Source: Streptomyces sp. CB01373
Lineage (GTDB): Bacteria > Actinomycetota > Actinomycetes > Streptomycetales > Streptomycetaceae
NCBI RefSeq assembly: GCF_002803075.1
Contig: NZ_NNBK01000012.1
Coordinates: 124,001-188,000 of the forward strand
DNA length: 64,000 nt
Direction: 5' to 3'
Part shown: in pieces, positions 35,829 to 44,800 of the stretch
Position numbering within the stretch: position 1 is the stretch's first letter
Layout of the letters: the number at the start of each line of letters is the position of its first letter
Notes under the pieces: model-generated
Databases searched by the model: none
What the model was told of the DNA's origin: nothing
Seen by the model: only the letters and a program-made list of their open reading frames with translations
Position numbers and translations under genes: made by a program

Positions 35829-36414
35829 TCACCTCGGTTTCGCACTCGCGCACCGTGCGACCGAACGCCTTGTGCGGGCGAGCGGGTTGCCGTGGACAAT
35901 CCTGCGCAACGGCCTGTATGCCGAACTCTTCGGCGGCCTGCTGATGTGGGCCGGTAACGGTGTGGAGTCCGCATTCGGTGATGGTGCCCTGGCCGCGGTC
36001 TCGCGAGGAGATCTGGCCGAGGTCGCGGCGGTGGTGGCGTCGGATCCCGCACCTCATAGCGGGCGCGTCTATGACCTCGTCGGCGCGCCGATCACGGCGG
36101 GGCAGGTGGCCGACGAACTCGGTGTCGCGCATCGCGCCATCAGCCTGGGTGAGTACCGGCGCAGGCTCCTTGAGGAGACGCCGGGGCTACTGCCGTTCCA
36201 GCCGCCGATGCTCGCCTCGATCGCCACGGGCATCCGGCACGGCTTGCTGGACGGTACCGCACCCCACCTCACCGACCTCCTTGGCCGCGCAGCCCGCGAT
36301 CCACTGGCCACGGCCGCTGCGGCCGCGTCGGCCACCAGGCCGGAAGCGAGCGTTCAGCGGCGACAGCGACACGCGCCCAGCGGTGCCGAGCCCGCTGGAG
36401 TCAGCCGGTCTTAG
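35827..36414 (+). pseudogene. NmrA-like NAD(P)H-binding oxidoreductase, 5'-truncated
   Basis: About 195 codons match the C-terminal two thirds of QorB/NmrA-type SDR proteins: AHRATERLVRASGLPWTILR then NGLYAEL, followed by SRGDLAEVAAVVAS and HSGRVYDLVGAPITAGQVA. The N-terminal Rossmann fold with GxxGxxG is absent. The homology starts almost exactly where the integrase homology on the other strand ends (35828), so a deletion or rearrangement junction lies there. The ATG at 35803 would only add unrelated residues, so a functional product is unlikely. Confidence 0.7.
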
Positions 36415-36544
36415 CAGGCTCCTCGGCCCGTGCCCGGGTGCTGGCAAGGCGGTATGAGTCGGTCCCGGTCTCGATCTCTGGGGCACCGGCTCCATCGCCG
36501 CCCGTGACTGTGTCGTCGGCGTAGCGAGCCTGGGACGGTGCGCG

Positions 36545-37058
36545 TCAGGGGGTCAGAACAACCTTGCCGCTGACGGTGCCCGACTCCGCCAGGCGCAGGG
36601 CCGCGGCGGCCTTGGCGAGCGGGAGCTGGGCGGCGATGCGGGCGGTGACGTCGCCGCGGCGGACGGCGGCGAAGACCTCGGTGAGGTCAGCGCGCAGGCA
36701 GGCGCGGAAGCGATTCTTGTTCAGTGCCCGGCCCGCCCAGATGTTGTAGAAGTGGGCGTGGCGCCCGTTGGGCAGGGTGTTCCAGAGCCAGGCGCGGGCG
36801 AGGATCTTCATGACCGGCCACTGCTTGGAGCCGGTGTCGTCGCGGGTGGAGGCGCTGCCGTAGGCGACCAGGGTGCCGCCGGGGGCGAGCAGGTGCCAGG
36901 AGTCGATGACGCTCCGTCCGCCGACGTGGTCGAAGACCGCGTCCACCCCGGCGGGCGCCAACTCGCGGACCCGGGAGGACACGTCGCCGTCACGATAGTC
37001 GACCGGGATGACGTCCAGCTCCCGCAGGGCCTCATGGTGCCGGGGCGACGCCGTCCTG
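36545..37058 (-). pseudogene. Zinc-type/quinone oxidoreductase, N-terminally truncated
   Basis: The frame matches the C-terminal half of an MDR-family quinone oxidoreductase: TASPRHHEALRELDVIPVDY, then VRELAPAGVDAVFDHVGG, LLAPGGTLVAYGS and a complete C-terminus ESGTVSGKVVLTP. The catalytic N-terminal domain and the nucleotide-binding GxGxxG are missing; upstream of about 37058 similarity stops. The first usable start in frame is a GTG at 36982. It is convergent with the NmrA fragment, 130 bp away; that gap holds no gene. Confidence 0.7.
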
Positions 37059-37104
37059 CCCCGGTAGCCAGCGCCGGACGTAGCCGATGCGGTGGCATGC
37101 CCCC

Positions 37105-37641
37105 TCAGGCATCCCCGTCGACCGCGTACGTCTGCGTCCCCGCCCGCAGGTTCGCCTGTGCCTTGCGGTAGGCGCGGCGGCTGGGAACCTCGGCCTTGGC
37201 GTTCTGTTCGTCGCGCCGGGCGGTCAGGGCGGTCAGGGCTTGGCGGGCCTCTTCCGAGGTCCGGTGGTCGAGGTCGATCTCGCGGTGCTGACGGGCGGCG
37301 GTCTGGATCTCCAGGAAGGCGTTGGCCGACGCTGCGGCCCGGGCGGATCGCTGGGGTGCGTTGACCGTGGTCAGGACGGCGCCGAGGCCGGAGGCGACCA
37401 GGGCGAGGATGCCGGCGGCGGTCCCCCCTGTGGATTCGACGAGGGCCGTGGTGCCGGCGAGGGCGGCGAGCAAGGTGGCGGGCACGCCGAGGAGGACGTG
37501 CACGGTGCGCCAGCGCTTGGTCTCCTCGAACTGGGACTGCGCGCTGTACATGGCGCTCTCTTCGATCCGCCTGAGTTCGGCTTCGATGGCCCGGCGACGG
37601 CGGGTGTCGCTGTCGAGGCCGGCCGGATCTTCGGTACCCAC
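37105..37641 (-). CDS. SLATT-like two-TM protein
   Basis: About 178 residues matching the SLATT family (SMODS and SLOG-associating 2TM effector). The pattern is EESAMYSAQSQFEETKRWRT, then two adjacent TM helices (VHVLLGVPATLLAALAG and AAGILALVASGLGAVLT), NAPQRSARAAASANAF, a long charged helix and a C-terminus PSRRAYRKAQANLRAG. SLATT proteins are thought to act as membrane-perturbing effectors beside nucleotide-signal or nucleotidyltransferase genes. It is the last gene of a five-gene operon that includes a nucleotidyltransferase. The start is uncertain: GTG 37641 gives a family-like N-terminus; ATG 37665 or GTG 37716 are possible. Confidence 0.78.
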   Translation of the reverse strand: MGTEDPAGLDSDTRRRRAIEAELRRIEESAMYSAQSQFEETKRWRTVHVLLGVPATLLAALAGTTALVESTGGTAAGILALVASGLGAVLTTVNAPQRSARAAASANAFLEIQTAARQHREIDLDHRTSEEARQALTALTARRDEQNAKAEVPSRRAYRKAQANLRAGTQTYAVDGDA

Positions 37642-37708
37642 GCGCCCACGGTACCGGTGTCGCATTCCGAGTGGGGCGGAACCGTGAGGCAGGCCAGAGG
37701 AGTTGACG

Positions 37709-39079
37709 TCATGCACGGCGGGCCGCGTAGGCGGTCAGGGCGGCATGGGCCGGGTGGTGCGGGGGCAGGTCGTCGGTCAACCGGTGCCACTGGGACAGCG
37801 TGACACGTTCGTTGGCGGGGAGCGATGCCTCCAGTTCCTCCCGGGAGACCCGGTCCAGGAAGCGCAGGGGTACGGGCGGTGCGTCGAGATCGACCTCGAA
37901 GGTGGCGTCCGGCGCGGTCACCGCTACGAAGCCGTGCAGCGTGCCCTCGGCGGCGTTGAGGACCATCCAGTACCGGATGCCCGCGCCGGAGCCGGCGGTG
38001 TCCGTGTCCGTGCCCGGCCGTACGGTCACCGGATGGCAGAGCGCGCCGTCGGTGAGGCGTCGGGAGGGCGGGACGGGGTGGTCCTCGATCTCCATTTCGA
38101 TCTCCAGCAGTCCGCCGCCGGTCACGGTGAGGCCCACGGCGACCGGCCATTGCTCAAGGAACTCGGTGCGGCCGGGCCGCCGGTCCCCCGAGGATGCCTG
38201 GAGGACGAAGTCCGAGTCCAGGCGCCTTGTCAGGGCGATCGGTTCGATGCGTCGCAGCCCGGTCAGCCGTTCGGAAGCCAACCGCGCGGAGTGGTGCAGA
38301 GCCCGGTCCGCCTCGCCGAGTGCGTCGGCGAGCCCCGCCAGGGCGTGCCGGGTCGGGGCGGGCAGACGCGCGGGTTCCGCGGCGCGGAGGCCGCTCAGCA
38401 GGTGCGCGGCCTCCCTGCCGAACCAGGGGTCGGGCCGCTCGGTGCGGAGGCCGGCTTCGAGAACCTGAAGGGGGCCTGCGAGCGATGACGCGGCCGGGGT
38501 GAACCAGTGGCGCAGCTCTCCGTCGGGTGGTGGGATCGGCAAGGCGGGCGAGGAGCTGGTTTCGGCATGCAGTCGGGCGATGGCCGAGCGGGCCGCGGTG
38601 TCGACGCGCTCCCAGGGAAGACAGTGGAAGAGGCCCGGTGGCGGGAGGGTTTCACGGGTGAGTCGGTGGAGGAGGAAGTAGCGCAGCGCGAGGCTCTCGG
38701 CATGGAGGCCGGCGACGATCTCCGGATGGGCCGGTGGGTCGGCCCACCGCTCCTCCAGACGGGCGACCAGGTCGGTGCCCGGCTCCGAGACGGGCACGGG
38801 CGCGCCGTAGTCGTCGAGTTCGACGACTACGTGCCCGTCGGGCGCCCGCAGTGCCAGGGCGCGGCAGAGCTCGCCGGCCCGTTCGATGACCGCGCTGGTC
38901 CGCGTCCAGGGCTGTGTGCGGAACCGCGGGAAGACGCGGGCGTCGGCGCGCTCTTCACCGTCGTTGATGCGGCCGAGTGTGGGAGGCTGCCCCGGCGCGC
39001 CCGGCAGGACGCGGGCGATCCAGTCGCTGAGGGGCCGATGTGGGGGCAAGACGGCCCCTTCGGGGTGCGGGGCCGTCAT
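37709..39079 (-). CDS. Protein of unknown function in the nucleotidyltransferase/SLATT operon
   Basis: I do not recognise this 456-residue protein. It looks soluble: no signal peptide, no TM helix, mixed alpha/beta composition with acidic stretches. Notable pieces are ALRAPDGHVVVELDDYGAPV, LALRYFLLHRLTRETLPPPG and a beta-rich C-terminal part (GLLEIEMEIEDHPVPPSRRL, GIRYWMVLNAAEGTLHGFVA). The ATG at 39079 overlaps the stop of the nucleotidyltransferase gene (ATGA), so the products are probably made in fixed ratio and may work together. Confidence 0.75.
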   Translation of the reverse strand: MTAPHPEGAVLPPHRPLSDWIARVLPGAPGQPPTLGRINDGEERADARVFPRFRTQPWTRTSAVIERAGELCRALALRAPDGHVVVELDDYGAPVPVSEPGTDLVARLEERWADPPAHPEIVAGLHAESLALRYFLLHRLTRETLPPPGLFHCLPWERVDTAARSAIARLHAETSSSPALPIPPPDGELRHWFTPAASSLAGPLQVLEAGLRTERPDPWFGREAAHLLSGLRAAEPARLPAPTRHALAGLADALGEADRALHHSARLASERLTGLRRIEPIALTRRLDSDFVLQASSGDRRPGRTEFLEQWPVAVGLTVTGGGLLEIEMEIEDHPVPPSRRLTDGALCHPVTVRPGTDTDTAGSGAGIRYWMVLNAAEGTLHGFVAVTAPDATFEVDLDAPPVPLRFLDRVSREELEASLPANERVTLSQWHRLTDDLPPHHPAHAALTAYAARRA

Positions 39080-40197
39080 CTGCCTGCCCGTTCGCATCGT
39101 GCATGGAGTTGGGCGGCGACGGCTCCGAGTCGGCGGATCGTCTCCTTCAGCGCGGGGGACGTGGAGTCGGGGACGCACTGGGCCCAGAGCCCCGCCAGGC
39201 GGTGCCATGTCTCCTCGCCGCGCCGGTCGAGCCGGTCGAGCAGATCGTCAGGCAGGGCGAGGGCCCATGCACACAGGGGTCCGTCGTCCAGGTCGCGCTC
39301 GTCCCAGCGCAGCCGGAACTTCACGCCGCGCAGGAGTACTTCGGCGCGCACCAGCGGATCTGTCGAGGTGTTCACGGGGACGAGGCGGCGCTTGCCGTCG
39401 GCGTCGGTCAGGTCGTCGAGTGCCGTGCCCAGCGGGTCGACGACCAGGTTCCGCATAGGGTCGTAGAGCAACGTGTTGACGGTGAGGTCGCGCTGCAGGC
39501 TGTCCTGGAGCAGGTCGGTGCCCGTGGCCGGGAAGGACGTGCCGTCGAGCCCGAGGCCCCGGTAGTCGAGGCTCCGTCCGTCCGTGCGGGCGACGGGGTC
39601 GAGGACCGTGCAGACAAGGGTGTCGGGGCTGAACCGCTGGGGGTGCTCCGCACTCGTGCCGTCGAGGTCGAGCACCTGACGGGTCGTCTCGGTGAAGGCC
39701 CCGGCGGGTGCGGTGCCCGTCAGGTCCAGGTCGTTGACCTCGTCGGGGGCGGCCCCGGACAGCAGGTCCCGGGGGGCGCCTCCACTCAGCCAGGTGTGGT
39801 GGCCCGACGCGGCCAGGTGCTCGATCAGTGCCGCGGTGAAATGGGGCGTGCACGGGCCGTGGATCAGGTCCCGGAAGTGGTCGGCCAGACCGGGGCGCAG
39901 GTCGTCAGGCCGGTGGGTGCGGACCGGGTCGGTCCGCATCTGCCTGCCCGGTCGCCGGCCCGTGCGCACCAGGCTCGGCTGGTCTGCGGGGTCGGAGCTC
40001 CGCCGGGGTGGGCGGCCGGCGTGTTCATCACCCTGGAGGAGCAGTTGGTCGTCGGACGCGGTGGGTGCGGCCTGCGCGGTGCAGGTGAACCCGAGCACCC
40101 GCCGGCCCCCGACGGTGTCTCCGGTCAGGATCGGCCCCGTGGCCTCGGTGTCCGGTGCCTGGCGGGGGACGGGTGGGGTGACGGCGGTGCCCGTCAT
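39076..40197 (-). CDS. Poly(A)-polymerase/CCA-type nucleotidyltransferase-like protein
   Basis: A 373-residue protein. An N-terminal region of about 120 residues is Pro/Arg-rich. The rest shows a class II nucleotidyltransferase head: WLSGGAPRDLLSGAAPDEVN runs into DLDLTG, giving the GG and DxD catalytic elements, followed by RDLTVNTLLYDP (the RDFTINA-like motif) and DPLGTALDDLTDADGKRRLV. The C-terminal portion is too short for the full RNA-binding body and HD domain of housekeeping CCA-adding enzymes, so this is a dedicated paralogue. ATG 40197 overlaps the upstream stop. Whether it makes a nucleotide signal or modifies RNA or protein is unknown. Confidence 0.8.
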   Translation of the reverse strand: MTGTAVTPPVPRQAPDTEATGPILTGDTVGGRRVLGFTCTAQAAPTASDDQLLLQGDEHAGRPPRRSSDPADQPSLVRTGRRPGRQMRTDPVRTHRPDDLRPGLADHFRDLIHGPCTPHFTAALIEHLAASGHHTWLSGGAPRDLLSGAAPDEVNDLDLTGTAPAGAFTETTRQVLDLDGTSAEHPQRFSPDTLVCTVLDPVARTDGRSLDYRGLGLDGTSFPATGTDLLQDSLQRDLTVNTLLYDPMRNLVVDPLGTALDDLTDADGKRRLVPVNTSTDPLVRAEVLLRGVKFRLRWDERDLDDGPLCAWALALPDDLLDRLDRRGEETWHRLAGLWAQCVPDSTSPALKETIRRLGAVAAQLHARCERAGR

Positions 40198-41852
40198 CCC
40201 GCGGCGAGCCCGGTCCATCGCGCGGTTCCTCCCTCGATGCGCAGGGTGAGCGGTATGCGTACGGCTTCCGTCGCGGAGTAGGAGGTGCCGAGATCGGGCT
40301 TCAGACCCAGGACGGCGGCGTCGCGGAGCTGCTGCGGGGTACAGGTGTTCTCCTGGTCGAGGGCGTCCGCACAGCTGGTCAGACCCGGGTAGACCAGCTC
40401 GGCGTCTGCCCTCCTGGGGTGGGTGCGGATGGCGCGCAGGACGGCCTGCGGGCCTTCGGCGGAGCGGATCCAGTTGTGCTCCGCCGTGCTGCAGGGATCG
40501 CAGAGCGCGTCGAGGCGGCCGGTGTCGCCGTCCGCCGCCGCGGCCTCGATGTTCCGGGCCAGTACTCGCACGGCACCGGGCAGAGGGGCGCCGTGGTCGT
40601 CTTCGGTGGTCACGCCTTCCGATGGTTGGGGAGCCGGTGCCGCGGGAGGCCGGGCGGCCGCGCTTTCGGCAGGGGTGAAGGCGAAGAGGGACACTCCCTC
40701 GCCCAGGACGTGTGTCTCGCCACCAGTGGTGAGGGTGAGCCTGCCGGTGGTCGGACCGGAGTCGATGGTGGCCTTCCCGGACACGGGGTCGCCGAATCGT
40801 GCGACCCGGCCGTCGGCCCCGTACGCGATGCCGAGCATGCCGCTGCCGAGGTAGGTCCACCGACCGTCGTGCACGTAGTAGGAGGCGGAACGCTCCGGGT
40901 ACGTGACACTGCAGTTCGGCAGGGCGCTGAAGGTGGCGGTGAGGCCGTCACCCGCCCATTCCAGAGAGGTCACCAGGCGCGCTTCCGACACCAGGGCGTG
41001 GCGGAACGCCGCGTCGTCGGGGGCCGATCGTCGGGGGCCGCCCGCGGTGACGGCGTGGGTGAGCACGTTCTCCATGGCCCAGCAGGCGCCCCCCGAGTCG
41101 TGGTTCGACCAGGCCACGGCTGGGCCTCCGGGCTGCCGCCGGGCCTCGGTGAGGGTGGTGCGCCCCTTACCCGGCAGCAGCTGCCGGACCTTGCCCCGGC
41201 GGTCGGCCACGGCGAGCGTGCCCTCTCCGCGGAACACGCCGGGTCCCTCGGTGAGTTTGGAGAACAGGACGACGTCGTCGGCCCCACCGGCGGCCAGCTT
41301 CGAGTAGGGGAGCAGGTGTTCGGACAGTGCGATGCGCTGTGGGGTGCCGTTGGGCGAGAACAGCAGCAGGGAGCGGCCGTCGGTGCTCAGGCTGACGGCA
41401 TCCTCACCCAGGAACCCGACTCCGCTGCAGGGGCAGGGGCGTGAGGTCTCCCGGCCGGTGCGCACGTCGAGCAGGTGGATCTCTCCCGTCTCGGCCCAGT
41501 CGTCATCGTCCAGCCAGGCCAGGCGGTCGGCGTCGGGCGACCACACGAGCTGGGTCGGCCACGACCGGCTGCCCGCGAGGGGAGAGTAGACAGGGGGCAC
41601 GTCGGCGGCCTTCCAGGTCCGGCCGGCCGCGTCCGCCATCACGACCGCCATGTCCGGCTCTTTCTCGTACCGGAGGAAGGCGATGACGGGGTGCTGCCGG
41701 TCGGGGGCCTGGACGGCGGGAGTCGACGCGGTGGCGTAGGGCGTCGGGGGTCCGCCGCCGGCGGAGGTGCACGCGACGGCGGCGAGGAGCGTGGCCAGGG
41801 CGCAGGGCAGGAGCCTGCGGAGGCGGTGTCCGGTGCGGGGCCTGCTGGGCAT
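40194..41852 (-). CDS. Secreted lipoprotein with beta-propeller-like repeats
   Basis: A 552-residue lipoprotein. A basic start and hydrophobic core lead to the lipobox LLAAVAC (Cys near residue 27). Residues about 45-400 show irregular beta-propeller blades (TQLVWSPDADRLAWLDDDD, TDGRSLLLFSPNGTPQRIAL, LTSLEWAGDGLTATFS-type segments). A C-terminal domain (about 430-552) has a helical region with several Cys (LDALCDPCSTAEHNW, TSCADALDQENTCTP). It is the second gene of the operon, 8 bp after the Lon-like/propeller gene. Its surface location suggests sensing or binding outside the membrane. Confidence 0.82.
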   Translation of the reverse strand: MPSRPRTGHRLRRLLPCALATLLAAVACTSAGGGPPTPYATASTPAVQAPDRQHPVIAFLRYEKEPDMAVVMADAAGRTWKAADVPPVYSPLAGSRSWPTQLVWSPDADRLAWLDDDDWAETGEIHLLDVRTGRETSRPCPCSGVGFLGEDAVSLSTDGRSLLLFSPNGTPQRIALSEHLLPYSKLAAGGADDVVLFSKLTEGPGVFRGEGTLAVADRRGKVRQLLPGKGRTTLTEARRQPGGPAVAWSNHDSGGACWAMENVLTHAVTAGGPRRSAPDDAAFRHALVSEARLVTSLEWAGDGLTATFSALPNCSVTYPERSASYYVHDGRWTYLGSGMLGIAYGADGRVARFGDPVSGKATIDSGPTTGRLTLTTGGETHVLGEGVSLFAFTPAESAAARPPAAPAPQPSEGVTTEDDHGAPLPGAVRVLARNIEAAAADGDTGRLDALCDPCSTAEHNWIRSAEGPQAVLRAIRTHPRRADAELVYPGLTSCADALDQENTCTPQQLRDAAVLGLKPDLGTSYSATEAVRIPLTLRIEGGTARWTGLAAG

Positions 41853-41860
41853 GAGGCGGC

Positions 41861-44800
41861 TCACTTCGTCTCGGCGCAGAGGTCGGCATAGGGATGGCGG
41901 TCGCCGATGTGGCTTCGCCATTCCTCGGTGCTGAGGCCCGTCCCACCGGTCCACCGGCAGATCTGCCGGCGCCAGTCGATTCCGCCGACTCGCCACACGG
42001 TCGCGGCGCCGGCGGCGAAATAGTCGCTGTCGTCCCGGCGGCCCACCCCGGCGAGGAAGTCGCCGTCCGGTGACCAGGAGAGGCGGATGGCGCCCGTCCT
42101 GGCGGCGGACAAGGTCGGGAGGGCCTGCAGGCCGGTGGCGGTTTCGTGGACGAGGACCTGGTCGTCGACCGCAATGGCGAGGCGGCGACCGTCGGGAGAC
42201 AGGACCATCGCGGTCGGGGCCTCGGCGGTCTCGGGAAGGACGAGGGGCTCGCCGGTCTCCTTCAGGGCTGTGTCCCGGTAGTGCACGGTGTTGTCCCGGG
42301 TGAGCACGGCGATACGGGTGCCGTCACGGCTCCAGTCGAGGAACCGGGCACCGGGCGCGGCGGCCGACCGGGTGGTGGTGCCGGTCGTCAGGTCGACGAG
42401 GACGATGCGGGGGCCCTCGGGTCCCCGGTTCTCCAGGGCGAGGGCCTGGGTGCCGTGCACGGCCAGACCGTATCCCGCCGTGAGGGGGACGGTGGCCACG
42501 GGCTGCCAGGTCCTGGTGGACCAGATCGTCAGGGGGCCGGTGGCGTGCCGGGCGACGAGCAGGTCCGCCTCCGGCACGAAGGCGACGGTGGTGAGGACTC
42601 GTTCACCGGCGGCGGCGACCCGGTCCGGACCGGGTACGGACAGGACCTTCGGGTCGGCACCCTTCCCGCGCCACACGACGGCCGCCGCCGCGTTGCCGTC
42701 GCTCCGGCCGACGGCCGCGACGAGCGGTCCTGCCATGGCGGCGTCGCGGAACTCGAAGGTGTCGCGCAACGGGTACTCCGCGACGTGGGCGTACTCCTGC
42801 ATCGCCGAGTTCAGCGCGACCTCGGGGGTGGTGCGCGGATCGATCGTGTAGACGCTGTCGGAGCTGAACGGCTCACCGCCGTGGGCGAGCAGCAGCAGCC
42901 CGTCCGGACCGAAGGACGCGGCATCCGCATGCGAGGTGGGGCTGAGGCCGAGGGGATCGAGCCGGTCGTCGAGCACGTTCACCCGCCCGCCGCGCCCGCC
43001 GGACACGACGGTGAACAGGCTGCCGACCGCGGTGGTGAACGCCGGGCCACCGCGCGGGTCTTCAAGCGCGCGGCTGCCGATCCTGTCGTCACTGTTGCCC
43101 ACGGGGACGAGGGCGGTGCCGTCGTTCCCGGCGATGGTCACACTGCCCGCGTACGCGACCATGGCGCGGGGCCGGTAGCTCAGGCCGCCTACCGGGAAGG
43201 AGAGGGTCCGGCGGCTGCGCCGGTCCCAGGCTTGTACCCCGAGCGGCGTCGCCAGCAGCACCGCGGTGTCGCTGGCGTCGATCTGGAGCGCGTTTCCCTG
43301 GACGTCGCTGCTTCCGATCTCGGTGGTGAGCTTGTGCGTGTCGAGTCCCAGCGCCATGACGTCACCGGACCTGAGCAGCAGCAGGGCCTTGTCCTCGTCG
43401 TGTCGCTGTCCGGCGAGGGCCGGTGGCGGGCTGGGTGCGGCCGTGGCGTCGATCACGCTGTCGTCGGCCGCGCGGATGAGCCAGCCCTGGTTGACGACAT
43501 CCCCGGTGCGTCGGCAGTCGATCTCCTCCAGGGTCGTGGTGTTGTACTGGGCGACGGCCCCGTCGCTCAACACCTCGACCAGCCTCGCCCCGTTGCCCGC
43601 GAACGCGTTCGCGACGGGCTTGCCGCCCTTGCCCCCGCACGAGGGGGCCGCGAGCCGGCCCATGAGCCGGGGCACGGGCCGGAGCGCCGAGTACACCGAC
43701 ACCGCCGTGCCGTCGCGGGCGGCCAGCAGACCGCTCGCGTGGTCGAGCACGAGGTCGGTGACGGCTCCGCCGGTCCTGCCGAGTTCCTTGCCGGTGAGCA
43801 GGTCCCAGGACTTGAGGTACGGGTCGTCTCCGGTGGTGTACACCCGGCCGTGCCGGTCGTCGACGGCGATGCTGTGCACCTCTTTCGGGCTGGCCCGCCA
43901 CGACAGGCGGACCCCGGAGTTCGCCTCCAGCACGTCCCGCATGGCCTGGACGGCGCGCGGGGTGTCCGGTTCCATCGTGTACCCCGCGAGGCCGAGCAGG
44001 GCGGCCAGCCTCGGATCGGTCTCGCGCAGCAGCATCGCCTCGGCCGCGAGGTCGGAGGCCAGCGCCCTGCGCGCTTCCGCCTCGCCGGCCGCGCCGAGCC
44101 GGTTGGCCAGGTACAGGCTGAGCAGGACGAGCACGGCGAGCGTGGCGACCACGGTGTAGCTGACCCGCTTGACCACCGGGAAGTCCCAGACACGCGCCTT
44201 GCGGGCCGCCTCCCCGACGGTGGCGGCGAACAGGAGCCGGTCCGCGGTGCCGCCCGGCAGGGCCTGGCGGGCCTCGTCCCGGTCGGCGGCGGGCACGACG
44301 ACGTTGGCACCCTCTCCGGCTGCCTTCAGCTTGGCCGCGTACCCGCCCACGGACACCAGTGCGCCGGGCCGGGCGGCGTCCAGGCCACCGACCAGAGCGG
44401 TGCGCGGGTTGATCCGGCGTAATGCGGGTGGCCGTAAACGGCGTCCGGCCCGTTCGACCTCTCCCAGCAGGACTGCGAAAGCACAGCCGAGGGAGTTGTC
44501 CTCGACCATGCCCACCACGCCGTCCGGGTCGGTCAGTGACCAGAGCACGGTAGTGGTGATGCCTCTCACGATGCCGTCCCAGGCGTCGCGCAGTGACTGC
44601 CGGAACCGCTCGTCGCCGCGGAATCCCGACATGGTGCGTGGATCGGGCAGCAGCGCGGGCGGTCCTTGCGGCAGCACGGCGAGGGCGAGGGTGCCGCGGA
44701 CGCCGCCCCGTCCGTCGTCGAACAGGACGGTCGCCTTCGCCGTGGGGCGGGAGTGTGGCAGTGCATCGTCGAGGGCCAGCAGCCACGTCAGCGCGGACAG

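Noticed and set aside
39076..40197. Housekeeping CCA-adding enzyme
   Set aside because: The head motifs are present, but the C-terminal body and HD domain are too short or missing, the N-terminus is unusual, and the gene sits in a mobile operon.
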